Assembly: GCA_002633005.1 (NCBI GenBank)
Contig: NMRA01000238.1
Span: 1 to 64,000 of the forward strand
DNA: 64,000 bases
Origin: Phoronis australis
Lineage: Eukaryota; Phoronida; Phoronidae
Reading direction: 5' to 3'
Part shown: positions 63,201-64,000 of the stretch, in pieces
Numbering within the stretch: the stretch's first letter is position 1
Layout of the letters: every line of letters starts with the position of its first letter
The notes under the pieces: generated by a model
Told to the model about the DNA's origin: nothing
What the model saw: only the letters and a program-made list of their open reading frames with translations
The model's database searches: none
Position numbers and translations under genes: made by a program

Positions 63201-64000
63201 CAATCTCACGAGCATCAATTGGACCTCTTGGTTTAGTGGGTGGTGCTAAAATGTATGAAGAGCTGTTATGAGAAGATTACACTAAAACCTAAGTTATGTT
63301 TCATCGAAAAAACAAAACAGGTGCTACAATAGCTTTAAGGCACTTTATTGATGATAGACAGTAGGAACTACTGGTTTCTATGACTGAGGTAGGATGATCA
63401 AGACAGACGTAAGAAGTGACCCCTGTTGGAGATGTAACTGAGATAAGTTAATTTAGCCAGACATAAGTATTGCCTCCTGTTGGGGGAATTACTGAGAAAG
63501 ATATAAGTAGTGCCTCCTGGAGAAAATAGACAGGATGACTTAGACAGTAGGGCTATGAGTCAGAAATAAGTAGCCCTTACTGTTGAAGATAAGGAGTATA
63601 CTTGGAGCTATGCTTGCCATGTCTTGTCTGCAATTCCTAAAATCAAACAACTGAGCTCGGAATGCAATGTGTAACTCAAGATGACACATCACTATCGTCC
63701 TTTTGGTAAAAAATGAAACTAAAACAATGAAGTCATTGATTACAACACGCTCTTAAGGAGAAAATTTCAGGAGTTATGCACAAATAGAACAAATCCACAT
63801 GCGAATTTTTCCAAGAACACAGCAAGTAACAAAAAATAACAGCAAGTAACACAAGGATGGTAAGCTCATTGGAAAATAATGAGGTGACAGATAATTCAAA
63901 CAATACAAGTAAGGAATTAAATTTAAAACTACTTAGAAACTGTTTACTAACAAAAGAGATTGAGTACTTACATAAAACATTGACCCTGAATGTACAAGAG
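12627..64000 (-). CDS. unc-22-like: Twitchin-type giant sarcomeric kinase, 3' part of gene (whole locus)
   Basis: Multi-exon gene for a titin/twitchin-family protein. Seen in the sequence: alternating Fn3 and Ig domains, then Ig-Ig-Fn3-linker-kinase-regulatory tail-Ig, a linker, and up to four more Ig domains. Exon phases chain from 63972 down to 12851. Kinase motifs (GSGAFGVV loop, HLD, DFG, AEFAAPE) and the tail SRYDTIRKRIHEKY followed by KDWPDPMPAIG resemble twitchin more than vertebrate titin kinase. Known of the family: these proteins lie along thick filaments, act as length/mechanical elements, and the kinase is held off by its C-terminal tail until stretched. The N-terminal half, promoter and most Ig/Fn3 super-repeats lie beyond the right edge. 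A titin-like paralogue in an early chordate cannot be excluded. Confidence 0.93.
12678..12893 (-). repeat. 48-bp minisatellite carrying the Ig-J exon end and donor
   Basis: Plus-strand GATTACCTGGCAT starts at 12701, 12749, 12797 and 12845, an exact 48-bp period with few substitutions. Being a multiple of three, the array stays open on the minus strand. Each unit repeats the last Ig strand plus a GT donor-like site. Confidence 0.95.
12851..13033 (-). CDS. Exon, C-terminal part of Ig-J, donor or read-through at a 48-bp repeat
   Basis: Phase 1 in. Encodes CWFKGSQELQDSGRVSFSQD, YRLKIAEAVKSDSGEYEVEA and CRCSFSLLVMP. The F-strand Cys is Val. The end CCAG|gtaatc would be a phase 1 donor, matching all other Ig exons here. 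If not spliced, the frame runs through four 16-residue repeats (unit about CSFSLLVMPGNLGLCQ) to a TAA at 12627-12629. Confidence 0.88.
13034..16527 (-). other. Introns around the Ig-J N-terminal exon
   Basis: Other than exon 14244-14354, AT-rich intron with a G-rich patch near 13680-13745. No further domain is seen. Confidence 0.7.
14244..14354 (-). CDS. Exon, N-terminal part of Ig-J
   Basis: 111 nt, phase 1 in and out, same length as the matching Ig-I exon. Encodes SDEPDSGPAVVTFPVSQNIK, EGSMATFSCQLEGAEE. Acceptor ctgtttttag, donor GAAG|gtcagt. Confidence 0.92.
16528..16725 (-). CDS. Exon, C-terminal part of Ig-I
   Basis: 198 nt, phase 1 in and out. Encodes EPAPEVVWLHNGKEIKHSDE, YRLSLAEVFPEDAGVYSCEA and SCTVIVK. 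Complete Trp and Y-x-C motifs. Donor AAAG|gtagtg. Confidence 0.94.
17483..17593 (-). CDS. Exon, N-terminal part of Ig-I
   Basis: 111 nt, phase 1 in and out. Encodes VVAAVTSTEIAPTFKSHLSG then KIANDGDPLTLDCRIS. B-strand Cys present. Donor TCGG|gtaaat. Confidence 0.92.
18485..18641 (-). CDS. Exon, C-terminal half of Ig-H
   Basis: 157 nt, phase 0 in, phase 1 out. Encodes NIDWDPLVKTTCRRGVCTLT, IDEVLAEDSGEYTCQASNSA and STASLQVK. Full D-S-G-E-Y-x-C motif. Donor AAAA|gtgagt. Confidence 0.94.
19163..19311 (-). CDS. Exon, N-terminal half of Ig-H (long isoform)
   Basis: 149 nt, phase 1 in, phase 0 out. Encodes GRSSPQEVAAPPQFITNLEP, VSLTEGECLNFTCKITGKPD and KVQWFRNGQ. Accepts the split codon of Ig-G (G|GG), so it is an alternative to the Ser-rich exon. 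Donor GACAG|gtacac. Confidence 0.92.
19312..23429 (-). other. 3' UTR of short isoform and/or intron
   Basis: Lies after the Ser-rich stop and before the Ig-H exon. No Ig or Fn3 motif on either strand. The right end should be 3' UTR for the short form, the whole an intron for the long form. Confidence 0.6.
23238..23243 (-). terminator. Candidate polyadenylation signal for the short isoform
   Basis: AATAAA on the minus strand (TTTATT on plus) about 190 nt after the stop of the Ser-rich exon. Position fits a short 3' UTR. No cDNA is available to confirm cleavage. Confidence 0.4.
23430..23722 (-). CDS. Alternative terminal exon: Ser/Thr/Arg-rich C-terminus with stop
   Basis: 293 nt from acceptor ctttcag|AGAAACC to TAG at 23430-23432. 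With the phase 1 G from Ig-G it reads EKPWKRKLRGGASTTTSSYS and continues as a 97-residue low-complexity tail (Ser, Thr, Arg, Gly) ending SVQSSTTLKEF. No Ig or other fold is seen. A minus-strand AATAAA lies about 190 nt past the stop. It has no use as an internal exon because of the stop, so it should end a shorter isoform that lacks Ig-H to Ig-J. It may be a phosphorylation-rich tail (inference). Confidence 0.82.
24390..24545 (-). repeat. About 30-bp minisatellite copying the Ig-G donor site
   Basis: Plus-strand ACTCACC or close variants begin at 24401, 24431, 24461 (degenerate), 24489, 24518 (degenerate) and 24531 (the real donor). On the minus strand units read GTTAACG|gtgagttgtaa or GTTGATG|gtgagttataa, close to the exon end GTCAATG|gtgagttgtaa. 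Confidence 0.85.
24537..24717 (-). CDS. Exon, C-terminal half of Ig-G, donor in a 30-bp repeat
   Basis: 181 nt, phase 0 in, phase 1 out. Encodes IKWFHNGRDVTASNHHKCSF, VASLEVIGAEVEDAGKYKCV and SIECVCTVEVN. The split last codon (AATG|gtgagt) can join the Ser-rich exon (Glu) or the Ig-H exon (Gly). Confidence 0.94.
25276..25417 (-). CDS. Exon, N-terminal half of Ig-G with Pro-rich lead
   Basis: 142 nt, phase 2 in, phase 0 out. Encodes RALPEVEDYVPPPPCLPDFT, FPLRSRFIQEGQDFKLTCTI and ECSPPPE. Donor CCTGAG|gtacgt. Confidence 0.93.
28280..30430 (+). mobile_element. Decayed BEL/Pao LTR retrotransposon (3' part), antisense to host gene
   Basis: Plus-strand fragments match the integrase and following region of BEL/Pao elements: a segment around 28590-28960 with HVLSFVRQNFWV and TGVDLFGPFSV, then 29307-29600 with ENIVNSRPI, PPGCYQKEDVYMRKRW and VNIFWSRW, then a VGD-like end and VKTATSVLHRPIHK. 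There is an in-frame stop at 28658-28660 and several frame changes, so it is dead. The tail 29770-30430 has AATAAA at 30378-30383 and may be the 3' LTR. No gag, protease, reverse transcriptase or 5' LTR is seen. Confidence 0.8.
28980..29072 (+). repeat. Direct duplication inside the BEL/Pao integrase remnant
   Basis: The stretch gcgatttcttgccagacggg...gggtgct(c/t)tacagtga occurs twice in a row, shifting the frame in the middle of the integrase core. Confidence 0.85.
31595..31637 (-). CDS. Small linker exon between Ig-F and Ig-G
   Basis: 43 nt, phase 1 in, phase 2 out. Encodes RGEQIVFERAPTPS. Acceptor tttgtgcag|GTGG and donor CCAG|gtgaga are strong, and its phases exactly bridge Ig-F (phase 1) and Ig-G (phase 2). 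Twitchins have an extra linker in this position. Confidence 0.8.
31975..32335. repeat. 19-bp minisatellite (AGACAGACAAGATATCAAC), decaying rightward
   Basis: Regular 19-bp units at the left, drifting to loose GACA/GATATTGACACA units that stop about 30 bp before the Ig-F exon donor. Several open frames here are repeat artefacts. Confidence 0.9.
32364..32539 (-). CDS. Exon, C-terminal half of Ig-F
   Basis: 176 nt, phase 2 in, phase 1 out. Encodes SYAMTPLMQSAKHMMKYNGR, MYELKVFRCKIGEDNGTYTV and RAENSYGSKEASARININ. The KYNG and ENSYG segments are typical of the first Ig after the twitchin kinase. Donor AATC|gtaaat. Confidence 0.94.
32977..33197 (-). CDS. Exon, regulatory tail end and N-terminal half of Ig-F
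   Basis: 221 nt, phase 0 in, phase 2 out. Encodes KDWPDPMPAIGIIANFSSVK, then FDRREAVPRFVRLPSDQTV and TEGQAASLKCHVIAASEPT. The first part continues the twitchin regulatory tail (WPxPxPxxG, then FSS). The rest starts an I-set Ig. Frame requires the donor ACTTG|gtatgt. Confidence 0.94.
33303..33357. repeat. Imperfect hairpin around CCCATGGGCAT, pogo-family relic
   Basis: Arms ACACCCATGGGCATACTTTTGG and CCAAAAATATGCCCATGGGCG face each other around a T-rich loop; the left flank CCGGAATTTACGAAAATACACCC resembles the pogo-like termini. Confidence 0.6.
33363..33515. repeat. About 40-bp tandem repeat, four copies
   Basis: Units begin (C)TGTTGGGTGTGGAATAAC and include AAAGAAATG; diverged. Confidence 0.8.
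34424..34480 (-). CDS. Candidate 57-nt cassette exon in the kinase regulatory tail
   Basis: A GC-richer island in an AT-rich intron. It has a good acceptor (pyrimidine tract, ttctccag|GGT) and a weak donor (GAG|gttttc). It is phase 0 on both sides, which fits exactly between HEKY and KDWPDP. It would insert GIREWVLRRVSEELLDTIE, an amphipathic helix with Trp. The direct join without it already gives the normal family sequence, so this is at best an optional exon. Confidence 0.35.
35435..35558 (-). CDS. Kinase exon 6: end of C-lobe and start of regulatory tail
   Basis: 124 nt, phase 2 in, phase 0 out. Encodes SRMTVHQALDHPWLKDDHSQ then YDKRIPGSRYDTIRKRIHEK Y. Conserved Arg-Met-Thr and HPWL close the catalytic domain. 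The SRYDTIRKRI helix matches the twitchin autoinhibitory alpha-R segment. Confidence 0.95.
35559..37757 (-). other. Intron between kinase exons 5a and 6
   Basis: About 2.2 kb; only the MITE at 36523-36660 stands out. Confidence 0.8.
36523..36660. mobile_element. Short MITE (138 bp)
   Basis: Ends CAGGGTGGATCCAGGATT and, inverted, CAGTGGTGGATTTAGGGG, with a GGGGGG/CCCCCC core. It resembles the ends of the 2487-4867 element, so likely a small relative. No clear target duplication. Confidence 0.55.
37758..37910 (-). CDS. Kinase exon 5a: alternative C-lobe exon (distal)
   Basis: 153 nt, phase 2 in and out. Encodes LSGLSPFGGDDDYETLQNV, CDWSFDEEEFQNVSSVARD, FISKLLLRDVK. Acceptor gctttctag, donor GTCAA|gtgagt. 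The intron between 5a and 5b is only 126 nt. Differences from 5b cluster in the loop after CDW and at the C-end, the region near alpha-G that in kinases contributes to substrate and regulatory contacts (family knowledge). Confidence 0.93.
38037..38189 (-). CDS. Kinase exon 5b: alternative C-lobe exon (proximal)
   Basis: 153 nt, phase 2 in and out. Encodes LSGLSPFAGDDDYDTLQNV, CDWEFDADAFRHISDNGKD, FISKLLLKKPA. Acceptor gcttatag, donor CCAGC|gtaaga. It covers the same kinase positions as exon 5a, has the same length and phase, and shares about 32 of 51 residues. Both complete Leu with exon 4 and join SRMTVHQALDHPWL in frame. Inclusion of both would duplicate about 51 residues in the C-lobe, so one or the other is probably used. 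Confidence 0.93.
38447..38646 (-). CDS. Kinase exon 4: catalytic loop end, DFG, activation segment, APE
   Basis: 200 nt, phase 0 in, phase 2 out. Encodes PENVICETKKSTKVKIIDFG, LATKLDPKVPVKVTTATAEF and AAPEIANREPVGFYTDMWAC. DFG and APE are intact, so the kinase looks catalytically competent. Donor GTATT|gtaagt leaves a Leu codon to be finished by either alternative exon 5. Confidence 0.96.
39260..39401 (-). CDS. Kinase exon 3: hinge to catalytic loop start
   Basis: 142 nt, phase 2 in, phase 0 out. Encodes FLAGGELFDRIADEDYKMSE, KEVIEYMRQILDGIRHMHEN and SIVHLDIK. HLD in the catalytic loop has the catalytic Asp. The exon ends exactly before PEN. Confidence 0.96.
39896..40099 (-). CDS. Kinase exon 2: Gly-rich loop, ATP lysine, alpha-C
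   Basis: 204 nt, phase 2 in and out. Encodes SGAFGVVHRCVEKSSGRVFV, AKFINCPYPLDKVAVRNEIG and LHDAFDDKNEMIVIME. The Lys in VAKF and Glu in RNEIG are the expected ATP-binding salt-bridge pair. Confidence 0.96.
40607..40700 (-). CDS. Kinase exon 1: linker end and first beta strand
   Basis: 94 nt, phase 1 in, phase 2 out. Encodes KDLWAKHKPKPVDIKSGSVY then DYYDILEELG. The Gly-rich loop continues in the next exon (split Ser codon AG|C). Donor GGAAG|gtaagt. Confidence 0.95.
41229..41294 (-). CDS. Exon, N-terminal linker to the kinase
   Basis: 66 nt, phase 1 in and out. Encodes EFGRKVRGTYDGPKIQNYDS then F. Twitchins have a conserved linker with an R-G-x-Y/P motif here that folds against the kinase; this exon sits in the same place and joins DLWAKHKPKPVDIK in frame. 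Confidence 0.88.
41656..41807 (-). CDS. Exon, C-terminal half of Fn3-8
   Basis: 152 nt, phase 2 in, phase 1 out. Encodes LTLDKEYEFRVSAANLYGWS and a Lys-rich end TEQPANKKRGKE that leads into the pre-kinase linker. Donor GAAG|gtgagg. Confidence 0.93.
41808..43173 (-). other. Intron within Fn3-8
   Basis: AT-rich; nothing recognised apart from the degenerate exon-end copy starting at 43174. Confidence 0.75.
43174..43690 (-). repeat. Degenerate copies of both boundaries of the Fn3-8 exon
   Basis: The donor end (acctacctacaattgg...ttaccatc from 43303) recurs at 43174 with changes. The acceptor side (ATGGATGTTCTC at 43431) recurs at 43552 and 43663, with downstream sequence also matching. Spacing is 111-129 bp. 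Confidence 0.65.
43309..43474 (-). CDS. Exon, N-terminal half of Fn3-8
   Basis: 166 nt, phase 1 in, phase 2 out. Encodes RPGPPRFLTIENIHDTSVNL, SWKPPTHDGGSGVIEYMVER and GKWIKASNCR. Acceptor ccttccag, donor TTGTAG|gtaggt. Degenerate copies of both exon boundaries lie in the flanking introns. Confidence 0.93.
44348..44632 (-). CDS. Exon, complete Ig-E
   Basis: 285 nt, phase 1 in and out. Encodes PPKIKVPARFQDVAVFDRGE, NPKPTAQWFHELDECKGSRY and CSDEDSGPYRLTLTNDLGSD. With Ig-D and Fn3-8 it forms the Ig-Ig-Fn3 block that precedes the kinase in titin and twitchin. Donor AATG|gtaagt. Confidence 0.94.
44927..45099 (-). CDS. Exon, C-terminal half of Ig-D
   Basis: 173 nt, phase 2 in, phase 1 out. Encodes FKGTRELGESKKYEIFSDGD, IINDIYGEDADEYTVKATTN and SRAELVIK. 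The Y-x-C motif has Val instead of Cys (EYTVKA). Donor AAAT|gtgaga. Confidence 0.93.
45126..45258. repeat. AAT/ATT microsatellite
   Basis: Interrupted ATA/AAT units ending in a pure AAT run, intronic, between the two Ig-D exons side (left of 45511). Confidence 0.95.
45511..45622 (-). CDS. Exon, N-terminal half of Ig-D
   Basis: 112 nt, phase 1 in, phase 2 out. Encodes AKLPEVIRPLNKVQGTEGRS, VKFECEIAGQPKPDIQW. Canonical I-set start with B-strand Cys and Trp (split at TG|gtaggt). Confidence 0.93.
46834..47139 (-). CDS. Exon, complete Fn3-7 (copy 1)
   Basis: 306 nt, phase 1 in and out; repeats 49286-49591 with identical protein. This copy is directly followed by a complete Ig-D, so its 3' linkage is the real one. 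Donor CCCAAAG|gtaaaa. Confidence 0.88.
47323..47452 (-). CDS. Exon, C-terminal half of Fn3-6 (copy 1)
   Basis: 130 nt, phase 0 in, phase 1 out. Encodes GLVENGEYLFRVAACNANGR and GDWLEAPNSIIAKLPF; repeats 49787-49916. The offset between copies is 2464 bp. Confidence 0.85.
47729..47901 (-). CDS. Exon, N-terminal half of Fn3-6 (copy 1)
   Basis: 173 nt, phase 1 in, phase 0 out, same product as 50193-50365 (TPGPCSGPLEASEITKNAAH to VASRCK). Acceptor tttttatag. Most likely the other allele of the same exon rather than a second domain. Confidence 0.85.
47947..48008 (-). pseudogene. Truncated copy of the Ig-D first exon at the assembly joint
   Basis: Carries only the first 62 nt of the exon found whole at 45511-45622 (acceptor gtttcag|CTGCCAAACTGCC present). 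It stops at the single N at 47946, so it has no donor and no Trp end. It cannot work as drawn and marks the edge of the duplicated block. Confidence 0.88.
49286..49591 (-). CDS. Exon, complete Fn3-7 (copy 2)
   Basis: 306 nt, phase 1 in and out. Whole Fn3 domain: AEVGGDFVSLSWAKPSNDGG, KITGYYVEKRDLDTNGDW and EDKSYEFRIIAENESGLSKP. The encoded protein equals that of 46834-47139; only silent and intronic differences are seen. Confidence 0.88.
49787..49916 (-). CDS. Exon, C-terminal half of Fn3-6 (copy 2)
   Basis: 130 nt, phase 0 in, phase 1 out. Encodes APSFDVQGLVENGEYLFRVA, then CNANGRGDWLEAPNSIIAKL. Identical in product to 47323-47452. Donor CCATTTG|gtgagt. Confidence 0.88.
50193..50365 (-). 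CDS. Exon, N-terminal half of Fn3-6 (duplicated copy 2)
   Basis: 173 nt, phase 1 in, phase 0 out. Encodes TPGPCSGPLEASEITKNAAH, LSWKPPRDDGGSKVTHYVVE and ends VASRCK|gtactt. The same exon occurs at 47729-47901 in the neighbouring copy of the 2.4-kb repeat. Only this copy is directly joined to the upstream Ig-C exons in the assembly. Confidence 0.88.
50730..50819 (-). CDS. Exon, C-terminal end of Ig-C
   Basis: 90 nt, phase 1 in and out. Encodes VQKEDDGPYKVEIENDGGV then TEVPLKLKVL: the D-x-G-x-Y turn followed by the G strand. Donor CTTG|gtaagt. Followed by Fn3-6. Confidence 0.9.
51757..51942 (-). CDS. Exon, N-terminal part of Ig-C
   Basis: 186 nt, phase 1 in and out. Encodes APKVVSDIPDQKLEEGDTMK, then VHYRGDGPVKVRLLKNGRPV and YATIVLQ. 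It is an Ig-like domain that lacks both canonical Cys and the usual Trp. The acceptor (ccaaatggtcag) is pyrimidine-poor. Frame continues cleanly into the exon at 50730. Confidence 0.85.
53031..53209 (-). CDS. Exon, C-terminal half of Ig-B
   Basis: 179 nt, phase 2 in, phase 1 out. Encodes FKNGVEIFPTPAGRCRVLEG and SLVIQDCTPNDAGEYTCELS, ending SAPLTVK. The D-A-G-E-Y-x-C motif is intact. Donor AAAG|gtaatg. Confidence 0.93.
53693..53804 (-). CDS. Exon, N-terminal half of Ig-B
   Basis: 112 nt, phase 1 in, phase 2 out. Encodes GKVPEFDKGMQAAKVPAGA, then EAQFTVNFSGEPSPTIRW with the Trp codon split at TG|gtaaac. Starts an I-set Ig without the B-strand Cys. Confidence 0.9.
54094..54393 (-). CDS. Exon, complete Fn3 domain (Fn3-5)
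   Basis: 300 nt, phase 1 in and out. A whole Fn3 domain: KPGVPSTPRADRIGRYF, CDLTWDPPRNTGGGKIKGY, AVEKRAPGGNWEKANDYLV and GADYEFRVAAINAAGTGDFS. Acceptor catttaag, donor GTCA|gtaagt. Confidence 0.93.
54679..54762. repeat. 42-bp direct duplication
   Basis: TACTCTTTGTAATGACTGAT begins at 54679 and again at 54721, differing by one base over the unit. Confidence 0.9.
54860..54973 (-). CDS. Exon, C-terminal half of Fn3-4
   Basis: 114 nt, phase 1 in and out. Encodes DGLTTDKEYEFRVRAKNQAG, then LSEPSSSTGLVKIRPKV, the closing strands of Fn3. Donor AAAGTGG|gtatgt. Confidence 0.92.
55616..55895 (-). repeat. 35-bp minisatellite, 8 copies, each with a 5' splice site
   Basis: Eight head-to-tail units with plus-strand GTGCTTACC starting at 55616, 55651, 55686, 55721, 55756, 55791, 55826 and 55861, an exact 35-bp period. 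On the minus strand each unit reads from CCCAACTATACC into the donor G|gtaagcac (first-listed copy G|gtgagcac). The rightmost copy is the real exon end. Substitutions between copies are few. Confidence 0.95.
55869..56057 (-). CDS. Exon, N-terminal half of Fn3-4, donor site lies in a minisatellite
   Basis: 189 nt, phase 1 in, phase 1 out. Encodes VPDAPGNLKIDDMDLDEVTL, VWDRPRNNGGNKIQGYVIE and ends DFVCREPNYT. The last codon is split at ACCG|gtaagc and gives Val with the next exon. The last 27 nt of the exon and its donor are the first unit of an eight-copy 35-bp tandem repeat that runs into the intron. The first donor is the only one I see that gives the correct frame simply, because using later donors adds 35 nt and soon a stop. 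Confidence 0.9.
56676..56895 (-). CDS. Exon, C-terminal part of Fn3-3
   Basis: 220 nt, phase 0 in, phase 1 out. Encodes ETGGANVTNYRVEKMDVA, then GHKYKFRVMAENEHGVGDPL and a polar link DHQF. It completes the Fn3 domain begun at 58062. Donor CAGTTCA|gtgagt. Confidence 0.92.
57405..57875. repeat. About 34-bp minisatellite, a dozen or more copies, in the Fn3-3 intron
   Basis: Units of the form GTGTAACCATGGGTAACTAC followed by TGTGTAATGTTACA, variably diverged. It starts about 100 bp from the donor at 57979 and does not include it, unlike the donor arrays elsewhere. Confidence 0.92.
57980..58062 (-). CDS. Exon, N-terminal part of Fn3-3
   Basis: 83 nt, phase 1 in, phase 0 out. Encodes APAKPVGPIDVSEITPDS followed by CKLSWRPPL, the start of an Fn3 domain including the conserved Trp-Pro segment. 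Donor CCACTG|gtaagc. The neighbouring intron carries a long minisatellite. Confidence 0.9.
58063..59226 (-). other. Intron between Ig-A and Fn3-3
   Basis: AT-rich intron with no motif or repeat that I can see. Confidence 0.75.
59227..59392 (-). CDS. Exon, C-terminal half of Ig-A
   Basis: 166 nt, phase 0 in, phase 1 out. Encodes VYPDDRISFSNTPTEVVM, then ANKKDAGKYNVQLKNEKGVV, the D-x-G-x-Y motif of an I-set Ig. The usual F-strand Cys after Tyr is replaced (YNV), matching the missing Cys in the first half. Confidence 0.9.
60053..60171 (-). CDS. Exon, N-terminal half of Ig-A
   Basis: 119 nt, phase 1 in, phase 0 out. Encodes IPKISPEYLNFDVTAIAG, then KEFKVSIPYTGNPIPETTWNL, an I-set Ig start with the conserved Trp but no B-strand Cys, as is common in this family. 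Donor AATCTG|gtgagt. Confidence 0.9.
60950..61101 (-). CDS. Exon, C-terminal half of Fn3-2
   Basis: 152 nt, phase 2 in, phase 1 out. Encodes GLLNGRKYEFRVCAVNEAGP followed by SPWSKATVPIEARAPP, the F and G strands of Fn3 and the link to the next Ig. Donor CCTT|gtacgt. Confidence 0.92.
61700..61830. repeat. About 42-bp repeat, three to four copies
   Basis: Units of (G)GGACATTCGTTCACACACAG followed by TCTATGTTCATTGT, intronic within Fn3-2. Confidence 0.85.
62069..62219 (-). CDS. Exon, N-terminal half of Fn3-2
   Basis: 151 nt, phase 1 in, phase 2 out. Encodes PPDTPGVPKCTTTTPDSVSL, then EWAAPRNDGGNPIIGYIVEK and a charged KKEEGDDKWSK end, the first strands of an Fn3 domain. Donor TCTAA|gtaagt completes a Lys codon with the exon at 60950-61101. 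Confidence 0.92.
62205..62450. repeat. 38-bp repeat next to the Fn3-2 acceptor
   Basis: GGTGTCCAGCAATAGATCCTC units near 62350-62440; looser versions GGTGGGTCTACCAATAAATAG (at the acceptor itself) and GTGGGGTTTACCAATAGATTAG lie to the left, suggesting the array grew from the acceptor region. Confidence 0.55.
62943..63245 (-). CDS. Exon, complete Fn3 domain (Fn3-1)
   Basis: A 303-nt exon, phase 1 in and out, encodes a whole fibronectin type III domain. It shows the Fn3 hallmarks: PRGPIDAREIEADS start, FWKPPEDDGG around the conserved Trp, YTLEKR, and RYEFRVCAVNQFGISEP near the end. Acceptor ttttag|CACC and donor TTTG|gtgagt are good. It joins Fn3-2 through a split Asp codon. Confidence 0.93.
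63246..63971 (-). other. Intron upstream of Fn3-1
   Basis: Contains loose repeats of AGTGCCTCCTGTTGG-type units around 63415-63520; no coding signal. Confidence 0.7.
63972..64000 (-). CDS. Exon, C-terminal end of an Ig domain (cut by window edge)
   Basis: Last 29 nt of an exon ending TTTTAT|gtaagt. In the frame that joins the next exon in phase 1 it reads SCTFRVNVL, a typical Ig G-strand. The 5' part lies outside the window. Confidence 0.6.

Overview
This is a stretch of animal nuclear DNA: AT-rich, intron-rich, with GT-AG splice sites, microsatellites, minisatellites and decayed transposons. One large gene fills about 12.6-64.0 kb on the minus strand. It is the 3' part of a twitchin-type giant muscle protein (homologue of C. 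elegans unc-22, titin/projectin family). I rebuilt about 40 coding exons by matching splice sites and codon phases. Introns between domains are consistently phase 1.

Reading the minus strand from right to left, N- to C-terminal: the end of an Ig domain cut by the window edge; Fn3-1, Fn3-2, Ig-A; Fn3-3, Fn3-4, Fn3-5, Ig-B, Ig-C; Fn3-6, Fn3-7, Ig-D, Ig-E, Fn3-8; an N-terminal linker; a complete protein kinase; a C-terminal regulatory tail; then Ig-F, a short linker, Ig-G, and a fork. One path is a Ser/Thr/Arg-rich exon with a stop (23430-23722). The other continues into Ig-H, Ig-I and Ig-J. The Ig-Ig-Fn3-kinase order and five Ig domains after the kinase fit twitchin. The kinase keeps its Gly-rich loop, ATP lysine, HLD, DFG and APE motifs.

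The most interesting points are: (1) two 153-nt exons, equal in length and phase, that encode the same stretch of the kinase C-lobe and look mutually exclusive; (2) tandem repeats that begin inside an exon and copy the 5' splice site, at Fn3-4 (8 copies, 35 bp), Ig-J (4 copies, 48 bp) and Ig-G (about 5 copies, 30 bp), plus older boundary copies around Fn3-8; (3) two alternative C-termini; (4) a 2.4-kb tandem duplication of a Fn3-Fn3 block with a single N at the joint, most likely two alleles assembled side by side.

Region 1-12.6 kb holds no gene I can recognise. It contains a hAT-like element (2487-4867), a TG microsatellite, a decayed pogo-like element (7414-8749), the possible 3' UTR of the long isoform and a PIF/Harbinger-like element (11557-12372). 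A decayed BEL/Pao retrotransposon lies antisense in the Ig-F/Ig-G intron (about 28.3-30.4 kb).

The organism is an invertebrate bilaterian with high heterozygosity. Exon-boundary minisatellites recall those reported from amphioxus, so Branchiostoma is my preferred guess, but this is inference; mollusc, hemichordate or another lophotrochozoan is not excluded.
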